A stretch of DNA of 64,000 bases from assembly GCA_965644295.1 (NCBI GenBank), contig CBFFRP010000210.1:62001-126000 (forward strand), read 5' to 3'. The stretch's first letter is position 1. Each line of letters starts with the position of its first letter. The stretch is from Paraphysomonas bandaiensis. Its lineage: Eukaryota; Chrysophyceae. Below the pieces are notes generated by a model, which did no database searches, was not told where the DNA came from, and saw only the letters and a list, made by a program, of their open reading frames with translations. This document shows positions 22,226 through 33,694 of the stretch, in pieces. The translations under genes were made by a program, and so were the position numbers.

Positions 22226-23036
22226 CGCTATTAAGTATCTGCTCTTGTCCGTTCTTAAAGCTGGGGTTGTTGAAAATGCTTGATCCACTATAGCTATGTG
22301 ATATATTTGTCACTGAATAAAGTGATAAAACCATCAAACATCAAACATCTATTCATACCGATTTTTGTGTGCTCGTTACCCCCTTTCAGCATTTTTGACA
22401 AACATCTTATTGTCGCTCTTTACGGTCGTAACCATGAATATTGATTCGCTAGCCTGCTGTTCAGCTTGTACTATAAATACTTAGATTAATAATATAAGAC
22501 ACTGCCGCACGATTCGCACGGTACAAGATATAAAGCGGCTACATACTCTAGGACGCTAGCCGCTTTATATCTTGTACCGTGCGAATCGTGCGGCAGTGTC
22601 TTATATTTTATATAATACAGTAATAGAAGCGTAGCCCATTATCGGCTGCAGGAAATTTTTCAATCTCTCGGTATCAGTTGGTAATACCTTGTACCTTGTA
22701 CTGATGTTGTGCACACTTCATGTTTGCACCACGATACCGGCTTGAGGCTGTTCACCCTCGAAGTGTTTAGTTTCTATCTAAGTATTTATAGTACAAGCTG
22801 AACAGCAGGCTAGCGAATCAATATTAATGGTTACGACCGTAAAGAGCGACAATAAGGTGTTTGTCAAAAATGCTGAAAGGGGGTAACGAGCACACAAAAA
22901 TCGGTATGAATAGATGTTTGATGTTTGATGGTTTTATCACTTTATTCAGTGACAAATATATCACATAGCTATAGTGGACCAAGCACTTTCAACAACCCCA
23001 GCTTTAAGAACGGACAAGAGCAGATACTTAATAGCG
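22226..23036. mobile_element. 811-bp foldback element with 260-bp inverted arms
   Basis: Left arm 22226-22485 and right arm 22777-23036 are near-perfect inverted copies (from GCTATTAAGTATCTGCTC to CTATAAATACTTAGA). The interior holds a second, independent palindrome (22491-22607) and about 170 bases of unique sequence. No coding capacity. Large terminal inverted repeats with a non-coding core fit a foldback or MITE element. Confidence 0.85.
22491..22607. repeat. Perfect 51-bp inverted repeat nested inside the foldback element
   Basis: Arms 22491-22541 and 22557-22607, loop 15 bases (ACATACTCTAGGACGC region). Arms begin AATATAAGACACTGCCGCAC. GC-richer than its surroundings, so probably a separate insertion. 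Confidence 0.95.
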
Positions 23037-23850
23037 AGCGAAATGGTACCGTTTGAATACTTTCTAGATACCGTTGATGGCAGTAATTCAGATGTTGGAT
23101 ATACGATATACTAAAAAATATGTTTCATAAGATAAATATGGTACATGGTATCTACTTACTGGTATGCTTCTGCACTGGGAAATCCAATCGAGGTGGAAGC
23201 GTGTTTAACTCTGCAAAGTGCATAACATCGGACTTTCTCAATCATATTTTTCCAACAATTCTTAACGTAAAGTAAATAGGTTATTGACAATTATTTCGTT
23301 CATGTCAACTGTCAACCACTGCTCAACTTCCGTATCTTGAATCCTCATGATATAATACTTCCGTTTCATAGTTAGAGCTATATAGAATCTTTGACTATTG
23401 ACTACGTCTTACTGTATTTAACGTATTCTACAGTACTATCTTAGAGAACCATACGTATTCCAACATAGGTACCATAGACGTTAAGGATTAGACTCTGAGA
23501 GTGATGACGAGCCTGACAACTGTCAGATTGTGGTGAATTAATACTTATACTAGTATCGATGGCGTTATCTTGGCTGTATCTTGGGGTACTATGATCTTAT
23601 GATTACTATGATGTATTACACATGATAGATCTCACGATCTGTGATGGGTTAATCCCTATTTCATTGCAATGATGAGAAGAAGTATATTGCAATGACATTA
23701 TTGGAGAGAATTCACAAACAGGGAGAGTCAAATGAAGAACTTCAGATTTTTAATTACATCAACTTTACATTGAATATTGCATGCCACTCTGTGCAACGTA
23801 TTAGCCGCCTGATATATATAGTACACCACAACATCGCAAAGCATCAGAGA
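23037..23850. other. Intergenic between cyclophilin and LC8 genes
   Basis: AT-rich, convergent 3' flanks; no gene seen. A short open frame from 23692 overlaps the LC8 3' end on the opposite strand and looks spurious. Confidence 0.4.
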
Positions 23851-24308
23851 TTAACCGTGGCGCCAAGTAAGAAAAGCCACATTACCAAGAAAAAAGTATG
23901 ATATCCTGCAGATACATGTTACAACCACTTATAATATATTTGCATATCACATACGTTTTCGTTTCATGGGTTACAAATGAACCGAAGGATTTCCCCACAA
24001 TAACATTCCAGGTGCCACTAAATGATACATTAGAAATACATACAATGCAAACTGATGTCAATCATACCCCTTCTGTGTATCAAGCTCTTGTTTGACGATC
24101 TGTGCTATGTTCTTGTGATATCTAGCTTGCTCTCCTTTCTCCTGTACTCTCAATGCATTCGAAGCAACTTCTATCACAAAATTTTGATCATTCTACATTA
24201 AAAAAACATGTATTTTTATCATATAAAGTTATGTATATGGATCTAAACCTCATTCATTTCACTATACACGATCTGTAGTCTTCCAACTGCTGCTGTTTCT
24301 TGTGCCAT
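23851..24308 (-). CDS. DYNLL: Dynein light chain LC8 type
   Basis: Four small exons on the minus strand: 24249-24308, 24068-24192, 23955-24017, 23851-23905; introns of 56, 50 and 49 nt, all GT-AG, phases agree; 100 residues. LC8 is the dimeric light chain of dynein and a hub for short linear motifs. The family signature is present: [14 protein letters not shown] (consensus [HC]x[IV]VGxxF[GA][ST]xVTHE), followed by [14 protein letters not shown] matching the last beta strands. The helical N-terminal half ([25 protein letters not shown]) also aligns. The first donor is the weak GTTTAG. The final residues (WRHG) replace the usual FKSG. Divergent from CDC37. Confidence 0.9.
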
Positions 24309-25254
24309 ATCTTAATATATAATGCAATGTATATATACAGAGGAGAGATAGTGAATGGAACTGTTAGTAGAGGTAATTCAATAGAGAATGATAGGCTATA
24401 GTGTTATATGGATATGTATGTATGGATCATACCTCAATGTAAGACTGCTATATATATATATGTATATCTGCCTGTACATACTCATATATATATATAACGA
24501 ACCCCTCACACACCTCTCTGTGCATACATACATCTATGTACATACATACACATCCTGCAGTACGTATTAAACATATGCATATATATACTGGTGATGTACT
24601 TCTATACATGCACATGAGTACATACATACTAACGTACAGCAGTACCTATAGAGAATCCTGTTGTACAAACAAGCACCGTTTCACACCCTCCATATATACA
24701 CATCATCATCAGCAGACTGAAAAAATCATCAGCAGCAGCAGCTATGGACTACTAAGTAGTACCTAAATTATCATACCTAATTACTATCTAGAACAATTAA
24801 CGTGAAGTTGATTACATGAATTATTGATCACTCTTACTGGTTCAAAGCAGATACTGTTTACCTAGGAGTTCTTTATTGAATAGCTAGATATATCACAATT
24901 CATGTTAGCACTACTCAGGAGTTCGTTCTATACAGCAGTATATCTAGAAAATACACAAAATTCAAGAAGAATTCGATACCATATATGGGATTTTTTTGAA
25001 TTGTTCCAGAAAAACTTAGAATCCCCATATGGGGATATTGAGTGGTATGTCCTCTGCGTGTGTGTATGTATGTATATGTATATATGGTGATGTGTAGTGT
25101 ATGTGTGTATGTATGTATGTATGTATATGTGTGTAGGTATGTATGTATGTATAGCCGAGAGGTGTGTGTATGATATGAGTGTGTATGTATATATTCATAG
25201 TGATCATATCGACCTCATATATACCCACCTCCACGACCTCATCATATAAACATC
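24309..25254. promoter_or_regulatory. Divergent intergenic region, LC8/CDC37
   Basis: Holds TATG/CATA-rich stretches (about 24520-24550, 25063-25195), (TA)n runs, and the decamer TACAGCAGTA at 24635-24644 and 24931-24940 (complement of TACTGCTGTA). No supported gene. Confidence 0.55.
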
Positions 25255-26821
25255 ATGGCAAAGAAATCATTCGATTATTCCAAGTGGGATAACATTGAAT
25301 TGAGTGACGATGAAAGTGATCTTCATCCCAATATCGACAAGGTCACTCCTACGTGTATATCCATATATAACAATAACCACAAGATGCTCGTATGCTATAC
25401 AGGAATCATGGTTTCGTATGAAACATAGATCTCGATTAGAAAGAGAAGCACGTGAAGATGAAGAGATTAAAGAGATGAATAAACAGAATGAGCAAGACAA
25501 TGCTCGTATTAAGATTATTAAAGCACGATTGAATGGTTTACAGAGTGGTCAAGCTGATGAAGATGCAGAGTTTGAAGATATGGAAGCATTACAAGGGGAA
25601 CTCAGTGAATTAGAGGCCAGAGTTGCAGAGAAAGAGAAGAGAATTAAGACGATTCATGAGAAGAGGTGTGTCTATTGTATATGTGTTTGTATATGTACAG
25701 TGATGTGGTATATACACGACTGTGGTGATGCATATATGTTTAGAGTGATGTGATATGTATATACAGGGCATGGAACATCGACAATATATGCAAGGTGAAG
25801 GAAGAGAAGTCCATTATTAATGACGCAAAGATGTCCTCTCTCAAAGCAGATGACTTCAAGCCTACCGGTCTGACTGAGTCAGTGTTGCAGAAGAATCAAC
25901 AACAACGCGAAAAGGAGGCTGAACCTGTTGCCCCGACTGCGAGTGATTCCACTCCCGCAGCGCAGACCAGCGCACCCGCTCCAACACCCGCTCCAGTTTC
26001 CAAGCCAGCTTCTACTTCTTCCCCAGCCGCTGTTTCTCCTCCTGCTCCTGGACCCGCACCCGTAAAGGACCCAAAACTTGCAGCAATGTCCTACAATGAT
26101 TACGTTCTTGAACACGAAGCTACGCTCGAGCATTATAGTGAAATTGCTTCTCTGGATGCCACTAAAGAATACCTGTTTAAGCACGGTCACATTCTACTTC
26201 ACGAACATGCTCAGTCATACATGCTGCTTTCATGTCTGGAGGACGAAATGAACGGGAAACATAGACGCATGCGGCAAGTCTGTCGACAGAGTCAGATTCT
26301 CAGTCACATCACAGAACTTGCCACCAGCATGAGGCGTGATCCCCGAGATGTTATTTTGCCCTTTTTCATGCGTCTCCAAGAACCAGAACATCTTAAGGGA
26401 TTCAATGATGCTGTATATGACTTTACTGTGCGTATTCAGAAGCGCGCTGTGGAGAAACGTAAAGAGATGGACGCTGAACGACGCAGGTAAGTCTTTGAAG
26501 GACTGAGCTCGGTGATTTAACTTCGAGCTTAACAGGGAGCAAGGTGATGGAGAGGTGCCCTTAGGACCAGGTGGCCTGAATCCATACGAGGTGTTGGAAC
26601 AACTTCCTGCTATCCTGAGAGAAGCATTTGACAGTCAGGATGTTGAACAGCTGCATAAAGCGGTGGCGCAAATGAGTCCCGCGGAGGCACGCAAATGGAT
26701 GAAAATGTGCGTCGACAGTGGCCTCTGGGTTCCTAACGACGCGAACGAGTTCGATGGACCAATTGATGAAGAGGAAGGTGAAGACGAGCCTATACCTTCT
26801 CCTGCAGAAGATACCTCTTAG
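25255..26821 (+). CDS. CDC37: Hsp90 co-chaperone CDC37
   Basis: Exons 25255-25341, 25403-25665, 25767-26486, 26536-26821; 451 residues. CDC37 delivers client kinases to Hsp90 in the cytosol. The N-terminal kinase-binding domain opens with FDYSKWDNIELSDDESD and HPNID, matching the conserved start (YSKWDxIExSDDED...HPNID) including the CK2 phosphorylation Ser in SDDE. A long coiled coil follows (about 40-130), then a low-complexity Ala/Pro/Ser linker (about 165-230), the Hsp90-binding domain (YVLEHEATLEHYSEI; LLHEHAQSYMLLSCLEDE; GFNDAVYDFTVRIQKRA) and a C-terminal domain (GPGGLNPYEVLEQLP, LWVPNDANE). The Ala/Pro linker is an insertion not typical of animal CDC37. Confidence 0.95.
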
Positions 26822-27304
26822 TAGGAGTCAACGTGAAATTTTAGTACATCCTTGATATCATTCATGGTCAACGTAGTAATTTAAATTTTGAAAGAAAAAA
26901 CGTCTGTTGTCTCTTCATACTGGATACATATAACAATACTGTCAATCGTAAATTGACAAACAGATAGTACTCTCTCTAATTCATAATTCAGTTCATGATA
27001 TATTTCATTGAACATTATAGCTCACAGATACTGTCTTGTATTAAGCTAAATCCTAATAATACTGTGATGAGTTTGCTTACTTAACCTGATAATATTGGTT
27101 GGTAGTGCTGGCGATAGATATTTTAAACTAGATACACATTTTTCTTTGTGATATAATATTTATATATATGTACCGCTTCCCTATTTTGAGGTATTGATTA
27201 CTCTACTACTATAACTAACATGAATTTGATATTCCATATGCTTTCAATCAAAAAGATAGCTACCTTGTACGAAGAAAATTATACCCAGCATATATATTTT
27301 ATTG
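26822..27304. other. Convergent 3' flanks of CDC37 and the AGC kinase
   Basis: AT-rich, no gene. Confidence 0.4.
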
Positions 27305-29840
27305 CTAGAAGCGATTGTGTCGAGTGACGCCTGCAGCAGATGATAGTGCAGTTTCATCCATAAAGGACCAATCGGGAAGCCGGTTAGGATCGCTTTTATT
27401 GGGGGCAATAATTGAGTCGCGAATGTTCAGTACTTCGCTCTGTTCAGAAGCGGTGTCCACAACTGCAGTAAAGAATATTACACAGGCACAGGAAATATGT
27501 ACCAAAACGAAACGTACATGTTCCTTCTTCAAGAACCCCGGCCATTCGCGTTTCTTGAGCATCTACGGAACGTCTTTTCCCAGCTCTGTCGTCAGGAGGA
27601 GGAACCCATGGACCGTCCCGGACTCTGTTGTATATGTCATCCCAATTCACAGAGTCAAAGAACGAGCACGCCATGATGTCCTTCGGAGATTCACGAGAAG
27701 CTCCAAGTCTCTTGGCAGGGTCCCTCTGAAGCAAACCGAGCAATAGTTCCCGTGCACGGGGAGAAAACTTCTCCTCCGGTTTAAACACGACGTCGGCGTA
27801 GAGTACACGCTGGTAGGTCTGACGAAGGTCAGACCCCCGAAAAGTAGGCATCCCACCAAGCATCTCGTATATCATCACACCCACACTCCACCAGTCAGCA
27901 GCCATTCCATATCTACCAACGCACCGTACAAAATTACTCTCACGTCTACAACTACTCACTCCACTTACCCATATTCACCTTTTTCCTTGCTCGGAACCTT
28001 GGCCTTTTTACCCTTGCGCATACGGTCTTCGTTTTCAATCCTACGTACGTACTAGTTAATACAAGCAACTGAAACCTACAAATACACACCTGAATACTCC
28101 AGTCCGCAGCACTTCTGGAGCAGAGTAATCTGGCGTACCAACGAGACTCATGGCGCCTGTAGGGTTACTTACATCTGTCTTGGAAAGCCCATAGTCTATC
28201 AGTATAATATGGCCACGGGAATCGAGCATAACATTATGAGGCTTAATATCTCTGTACAACACCTGCATCGAATGCAAATGCGATACAGCTAGCACCAGCT
28301 CCGAGGCATATATGCGTACCCATTCTTCGGGAAGGCATTTGAACCGCTGTATGAGTTGCTTGAGGTTTCCTCCGCTCAGATATTCCATTCCGAGGTAGAG
28401 GTTATTCTCACTCTGAAATGCAAACTTCAAACCCGTAGTAAAAGGGTGGGGTGCACTATGCGCCATTGCGTGTAGAATATCGCGCTCAGCCATTGCCTGT
28501 CTCTTATCCGCTTTTCTGTGTATAGAATATATGCATTAGATGCCTTACGTCAAACACTCATATCACCCACCTCATATTTCTCTTGCTGATTATTTTCAGG
28601 GCATACAATCTTCCATCCGTCTTCGATTCAGCAAGTAAAACTCTACCGAATGCACCCTTTCCTAGTTCTCTTCTAAATTTAAAACTGGATAGCTTTGTGA
28701 ATCTCGGTTTGTCGGACGCAACCGGAATGTTCGGTTCATTGTCGCCGAATATCCATTTCATTATTGATTCATACCAAGGAACATCTCCTTCCTTAGTCGG
28801 AGCTGAGTTATTCATACGTTAGAGGTATATGAGAGTGATATACGAGTATATAGGGGAAAGGAGGACTTAGGATAGAGATATATAGCGGTACATAGAGATA
28901 TACACGGGTATGCAAAGAAATAAAGGAGTATATAAAGGGCTATACAGGGATATATATGGGTGTACAGGAAGATATATAGAGGTACATATATATTGGGCAA
29001 TATATATAGGTGTGTAGAGCGAGATATATAGATGCTATACATATATAGAAAGAGGTATATACAGGGCTATAGGGGTATAGAGATATAGATATAGATATAG
29101 AGGGGTAGATACAGGGTTAGATAGAGGTATATACAGAGCTATAGGGGTATAGAGATATAGAGGGGTAGATACAGGGTTAGATAGAGATATATAGAAAGGT
29201 ATATAGGTATATACAGAGCTATAGGGGTATTGAGATATAGATATAGAGGGGTAGATACAGGGTTAGATAGAGATATATAGAGGTACATAGGTATATACAG
29301 GGCTATGGGGGTATAGAGATATGTAGAGAGAGGGGTGTATACAGGGCTATAGGGGTATAAAGATATAGAGGGGTAGATACAGGGTTAGATAGAGATATAT
29401 ACAGAGCTATAGGGGTATAGAGATATATATAGAGAGGGGTGTATACAGGGCTATGGGGGTATAGATAGGGGTAGATACAGGGTTAGATAGAGAGAAAGAG
29501 AGAGAGAGAGATACATAGAGGTATTCACAGGGCAATAGTAGTATATAGATGTATATACAGGGCTATGGGGGCATATATATATCTGTAGGCGTACAGATGG
29601 TACGTAGAGGCACATGAACTCACCTCCTGTATCACCAGTAAGAGCAAACGTATCAAACTCAAAGTCTGGATCGTTCTCTCCAATAATATACTCCTCACCC
29701 GTATCAAGATTACGTATCGTCAACTCCTTAACATTAGATGGTATGATTTGACTTACAGAAGGGACATGAGATGGGACATGAGATGGTTTTATTTCTGTTA
29801 TTTTTGTTTCCTCATTAGGAGTGTTATCGTTATTACTCAT
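27305..29840 (-). CDS. AGC-family serine/threonine protein kinase
   Basis: Six exons (minus): 29624-29840, 28571-28802, 28090-28515, 27969-28040, 27518-27912, 27305-27462; 499 residues. The first intron is 821 nt and full of tandem repeats; the acceptor at 28803 fits phase 1 exactly, bypassing a nearby ATG at 28815. Kinase motifs: P-loop LGKGAFGRV (about 119-127), ALKII (VAIK Lys), GMEYLSGGNL hinge, YRDIKPHN catalytic loop, DYGLS (DFG variant), GTPDYSAPE activation segment, DWWSVGVMIYEML. A Lys-rich insert (RMRKGKKAKVPSKEKG) sits after the APE motif. The tail holds a hydrophobic-motif-like DWSFMD, as in AGC kinases. Subfamily (PKA, PKG, Akt-like or other) is not decided; no PH or cyclic-nucleotide domain is seen. 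A plausible CDC37 client next door. Confidence 0.9.
28990..29510. repeat. Degenerate tandem repeats filling intron 1 of the AGC kinase
   Basis: Repeats of GGGGTAGATACAGGGTTAGA, GAGATATAGAGG and TATACAGGGCTATAGGGG recur in changing order, about 50-70 bases per period, with (GA)n at 29490-29510. Not coding. Confidence 0.8.
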
Positions 29841-30466
29841 AGTTAAGATATATGTATGTATATGTATGTATGTATGTATGTATATACAGATACTGCTATT
29901 GATATAATCACATACAATCAATACATACACATCACTTTCACTTACACATAAGAAGAAGTGTGTATAGAATATGAAGAGTGAAGTGAGATGATATCAACCC
30001 GAAGTGAAGTAATCAATACAATACCCCTACTCCTATATGATACCCACATACATACACATGTGCGTGCATACATACATACATACATACATACATACATACA
30101 TACATACATACATACATACATACATACATACATACATACATACATACATACATACATACATACATACATACATACATACATACATACATACATACATACA
30201 TACATACATACATACATACATACATACATACATACATACATACATACATACATACATACATACATACATACATACATACATACATACATACATACATACA
30301 TACATACATACATACATACATACATACATACATACATACATACATACATACATACATACATACATACATGCAACAAATCCCGGAGTAGTTTACCTCCACC
30401 GCTTACTACACAAAGTTTTTCGAGGAATGGAAACTTGTTGATCAATCACAACAATGGCCATAGGAA
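29841..30466. promoter_or_regulatory. Divergent intergenic region, AGC kinase/pseudokinase
   Basis: Mostly occupied by the (CATA)n array at 30067-30370; TATG-type steps also at 29854-29884. Confidence 0.5.
30067..30370. repeat. (CATA)n microsatellite, about 76 units
   Basis: Uninterrupted CATA repeat of about 300 bases in the divergent promoter region. Frames through it give Tyr-Val-Cys-Met or Tyr-Ile-His-Thr polymers that are artefacts. Confidence 0.98.
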
Positions 30467-31554
30467 ATGGCTGAATTAGACAAACGAATTGCTGACTTGG
30501 AGGCTCGAGTTGCTAAGTTTGAGACTGAGTTGGATGCTGCCACTTCCGCCCAAGAGAATAGCGAGATCCGACAGTTAATCATCACAGGAAGAGAGACTCT
30601 CAACAGACTACTGGATGAGAAGAAGGTTCAGATCTCTGCTATGGATGCTTTGTTCTTGTTTTAAGATCGATACTTCTTCATTTTGTAGTCCCTGTAGGGT
30701 TGTCAACACTGTCAGTGACTGAACTAGTGACTCGGGCTTGTTAATTGAATGTTGCAGAGGTGAATCCTAATGCAGTTTCTGGTATGGTTAGGAAGTTTGG
30801 ATGGAACGTGGACATAGCTATCAGAACTAATGATACAGAACTCCTTGCAGGTGCCTACGAAGACGCTTTGAAGTTGCCTTCTGTTCAAACTACTGTAGAG
30901 CTGGAAAGGAATGGATTTGTTCTTGATGGAGTGATGATCAATGGCAACGATAGTTTGCAGATTTGTTTCAAGCGCTCTGTCCCTTATGCTTTAAAGATAT
31001 GCACACCTCAGGAGTACGAGCGCGCCAAGAACTTTGAGAATGTTTTGAAAGGCCAGCCGCCCTGTCAGTGGATCATCTCGTTTGAGCTTTATGAACGACA
31101 TCTCAAATTCTTCATGTTTATGCCTCTGCATCCTGTCACCCTCGAGCACCTTCCTTCTTTAGATTTGATCACAGCACCCATGTTTTGGACTTGTCTTTCT
31201 GGTGCACTGGACTTCCTGCATCAGAATGGCTATGCTCACAATATCCTCATCAACACATGCGGTGAGTTTATTCTGACGGATTTGGGTAGTTTGGTGCTGT
31301 TCAACTCACGCAGTGCTTCTACTCGGGCCTATATTCCGACGGAGTTGTGGGATCGTCGGAATGACAGAGGTCCTGTTGCATCTATTAATTCAGACTTTTG
31401 GATGCTGGCGATGACCATCTTCGAGAAGGTGTGTGGAGGTAACATCAGTGGAGCTGAATCTCCTAAGCAATCAACAATAATTGGAGCTATAAAGGCCAAT
31501 TCAAAATGTGATGATTTTTTTCACGTGTTGCTTGAACGTCTTGGGATAGTGTAA
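30467..31554 (+). CDS. Coiled-coil protein with degenerate protein-kinase fold (pseudokinase)
   Basis: Proposed exons 30467-30625 and 30760-31554 (317 residues; phase-0 splice, weak donor GTTCAG, acceptor TTGCAGAG). The start region is a coiled coil (LDKRIADLEARVAKFETEL). The second exon resembles a protein kinase: CFKRSVPYALKI (VAIK-like), FWTCLSGALDFLHQNGYAH, NILIN, FILTDLGSLV (DFG-like), TRAYIPTELW (APE-like), SDFWMLAMTIFEKVCGG. The catalytic His-Arg-Asp is missing: the loop goes directly from GYAH to NILIN, so phosphotransfer is unlikely. The intron is less certain than the second exon, which could also begin at an internal ATG (30783). Confidence 0.6.
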
Positions 31555-31929
31555 GTGTAAATAAGTTATGTTTATGTGCGGTCTTCTTGATTGTGAGTGC
31601 GAAAAATATATAAGGTAATTTGTTATTTAAAGTATAGTATTATTAATATTATAAGTTAAAAACTTAGAGTATTAAGGAAGATTGCCCCATTCTGAGAGCG
31701 TAGCCTAGTGAAGTGCTAGTGTTGACAAAGCTAAGTAACGTATAGATTATAATACAAATCTCAGCGTATTCTTTGTGTGTCGGCACCATGAAAACTCTAG
31801 CTAGATAGGCATGATCTGATACAGTCAATATATTACAGTTTAACTAACAGAGTTTTACTTATTTCATGAATTCATGTAATAATATTTTCAAATACTATAT
31901 ATTTTCAATTACAAATGAGCACAATTGAT
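31555..31929. other. Convergent 3' flanks
   Basis: AT-rich, no gene. TGCCCCATTCTGAG at about 31683 matches about 1287. Confidence 0.4.
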
Positions 31930-33591
31930 CTATGAACATGGAGGGTCCTGTGTACGAAGCCACTGCAGTACATCCAACTGACCACCACCTAAAGTAGCAC
32001 TATAAGTCCGTGCATACCAGGGATTCGAAGGGTCCTGTGAACGAAGCCACTGTAGAGCATCCAAGTATCCACCCGCTGCTGCAGTACAACAACTTAATAC
32101 ATTCCAGGGACATGGAGGGTCCTGTGAACGAAGCCATTGCAGTATATACAAGTGTCCACCTCTAGCAGCAGCATTACAAGTTTCTTCATCCCAGGGACAT
32201 GGAGGGTCCTGTGAACGAAGCCATTGCAGAATATGCAAGTGTCCACCTCTAGCAGCAGCAATACAAGTTTCTTCATCCCAGGGACATGGAGGGTCCTGTG
32301 AACGAAGCCATTGCAGTATATACAAGTGTCCACCTCTAGCAGCAGCATTGCAAGTCTCTTCATCCCAGGGACATGGTGGGTCCTGTGAACGAAGCCACTG
32401 CAGAACATTCAAGTGTCCACCCGCTGCTGCAGTACAACAAATTTCTACATTCCAGGTACATGGACATGGAGGGTCCTGTGAACGAAGCCATTGCAGAATA
32501 TGCAAGTGTCCATGTTTAGCAGCACCATTGCAAGTCTCTTCACCCCAGGGACATGGTGGGTCCTGTGAACGAAGCCACTCCAGCACATCCAAGTGTCCAC
32601 GCACTGCAGCAATATTGCAAGTGTCTTCATCCCAGGGACATGGAGGGTCCTCTGAACGAAGCCACTGTAGAATACTCAAGTGTCCACGAGATGCTGCAGA
32701 AAAACAAGTGTCTACATTCCAGGTGCATGGACATGGAGGGTCCTGTGAACGAAGCCACTGTAGAATATTCAAGTTTCCTCTCGTAATAGCAGCTTGACAA
32801 GTCTCTTCATCCCATGGACATGGTGGGTCCTGTAAACGAAGCCACTTCAGAACATCGAAGTATCCATACTCTATAGCAGCATTGCATGTCCGTGCATCCC
32901 ATGGACATGGAGGGTCCTGTGAACGAAGCCACTGTAGAATATTCAAGTATCCACCACTAGCAGCAGCATAACAAGTCAGTCCATCCCAGGGACATGGAGG
33001 GTCCTGTGAACGAAGCCACTGCAGTACATCCAAGTGTCCATTCGCAGCACCCTCAGCGATAGCGGCTTCATCCCAGGGACATGGAGGGTCCTGCGAACGA
33101 AGCCACTGAAGTGCCTCCACGTGTCCACCCCTAGCAGCTTCCATACAAATTTCTTCGTGCCAGGGACATGGAGGGTCCTGTGAACGAAGCCACTGAAGTA
33201 CCTCCACGTGTCCTTCCATAGCAGCACTCTCTATGGGCCAATATATACTTCTGCTACCCCATATGTATGCAGGGTCCCGTGTGTCTGTATGTGCACGTAT
33301 GTATCTCATGATATGCATCATCTGCTGTAGTCTGCCGTGTTTTGCACATCTATACATTAGCAGTGGGTGTGGGCAGCCCATAGCCAGAGCCCATGAGACC
33401 ATTGAGTTGGTCATACAGTAGTGAGATGCATGTGACTGTACTCTCCTCTTGTCAGTGTATACTATATCGTGAAATCTCTTACAAGTCATTATCACTGGAA
33501 GGACAGCCGTGTGTGGGATCATGGAGATGATGATACGAACAACATCATCATTAAGAGCAGATATATGCGACATATATAAACACTGATTCAT
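31930..33591 (-). CDS. Ankyrin-like WLRSQDPPCPW repeat protein with F-box-like N-terminus
   Basis: Single exon, 553 residues. The first 60 residues (LNDDVVRIIISMIPH...VIMTCKRFHDIV) resemble an F-box. From about residue 120 come 15 repeats, mostly 29 residues, of the form G-H-L-x-(V/I)-L-Q-W-L-R-S-Q-D-P-P-C-P-W-D-E...AA(A)RG; two have an extra Cys-Thr (CPCTW). Such ankyrin-related repeats occur in large families in algae, stramenopiles and giant viruses (from memory). F-box plus repeats suggests a substrate adaptor of an SCF ubiquitin ligase. The repeats are nearly identical at DNA level, especially the last six, implying recent unequal exchange. Confidence 0.85.
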   Translation of the reverse strand: MNQCLYMSHISALNDDVVRIIISMIPHTAVLPVIMTCKRFHDIVYTDKRRVQSHASHYCMTNSMVSWALAMGCPHPLLMYRCAKHGRLQQMMHIMRYIRAHTDTRDPAYIWGSRSIYWPIESAAMEGHVEVLQWLRSQDPPCPWHEEICMEAARGGHVEALQWLRSQDPPCPWDEAAIAEGAANGHLDVLQWLRSQDPPCPWDGLTCYAAASGGYLNILQWLRSQDPPCPWDARTCNAAIEYGYFDVLKWLRLQDPPCPWDEETCQAAITRGNLNILQWLRSQDPPCPCTWNVDTCFSAASRGHLSILQWLRSEDPPCPWDEDTCNIAAVRGHLDVLEWLRSQDPPCPWGEETCNGAAKHGHLHILQWLRSQDPPCPCTWNVEICCTAAAGGHLNVLQWLRSQDPPCPWDEETCNAAARGGHLYILQWLRSQDPPCPWDEETCIAAARGGHLHILQWLRSQDPPCPWDEETCNAAARGGHLYILQWLRSQDPPCPWNVLSCCTAAAGGYLDALQWLRSQDPSNPWYARTYSATLGGGQLDVLQWLRTQDPPCS

Positions 33592-33694
33592 GGTTAATAT
33601 GAGACTGATAGAGTGTTCATACAGCAGATGAGAATGAGATGAGGATTCCTACTCGTAGCTTTGGATGTGCGTGATGAGCAAGACACTGACTGGA

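Noticed and set aside
30033-30445. Long open frames of repeated Tyr-Val-Cys-Met and Tyr-Ile-His-Thr in the CATA arrays (also 46952-47557 and 50696-51409)
   Set aside because: They are frames through a tetranucleotide microsatellite, open on both strands and in several frames only because the repeat lacks stops.
25255-31554. A CDC37/kinase/pseudokinase functional cluster
   Set aside because: The adjacency is suggestive, but other neighbours are unrelated and strand alternation suggests no operon-like linkage.
1284-31700. Shared TGCCCCATTCTGAG at about 1287 and 31683 as a named repeat
   Set aside because: Only about 20 bases are similar; could be chance or an old fragment.
32348-32797. Plus-strand Ser/His/Gly-rich frames opposite the ankyrin-like repeats
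   Set aside because: Antisense of the tandem repeats; no independent start context or family.
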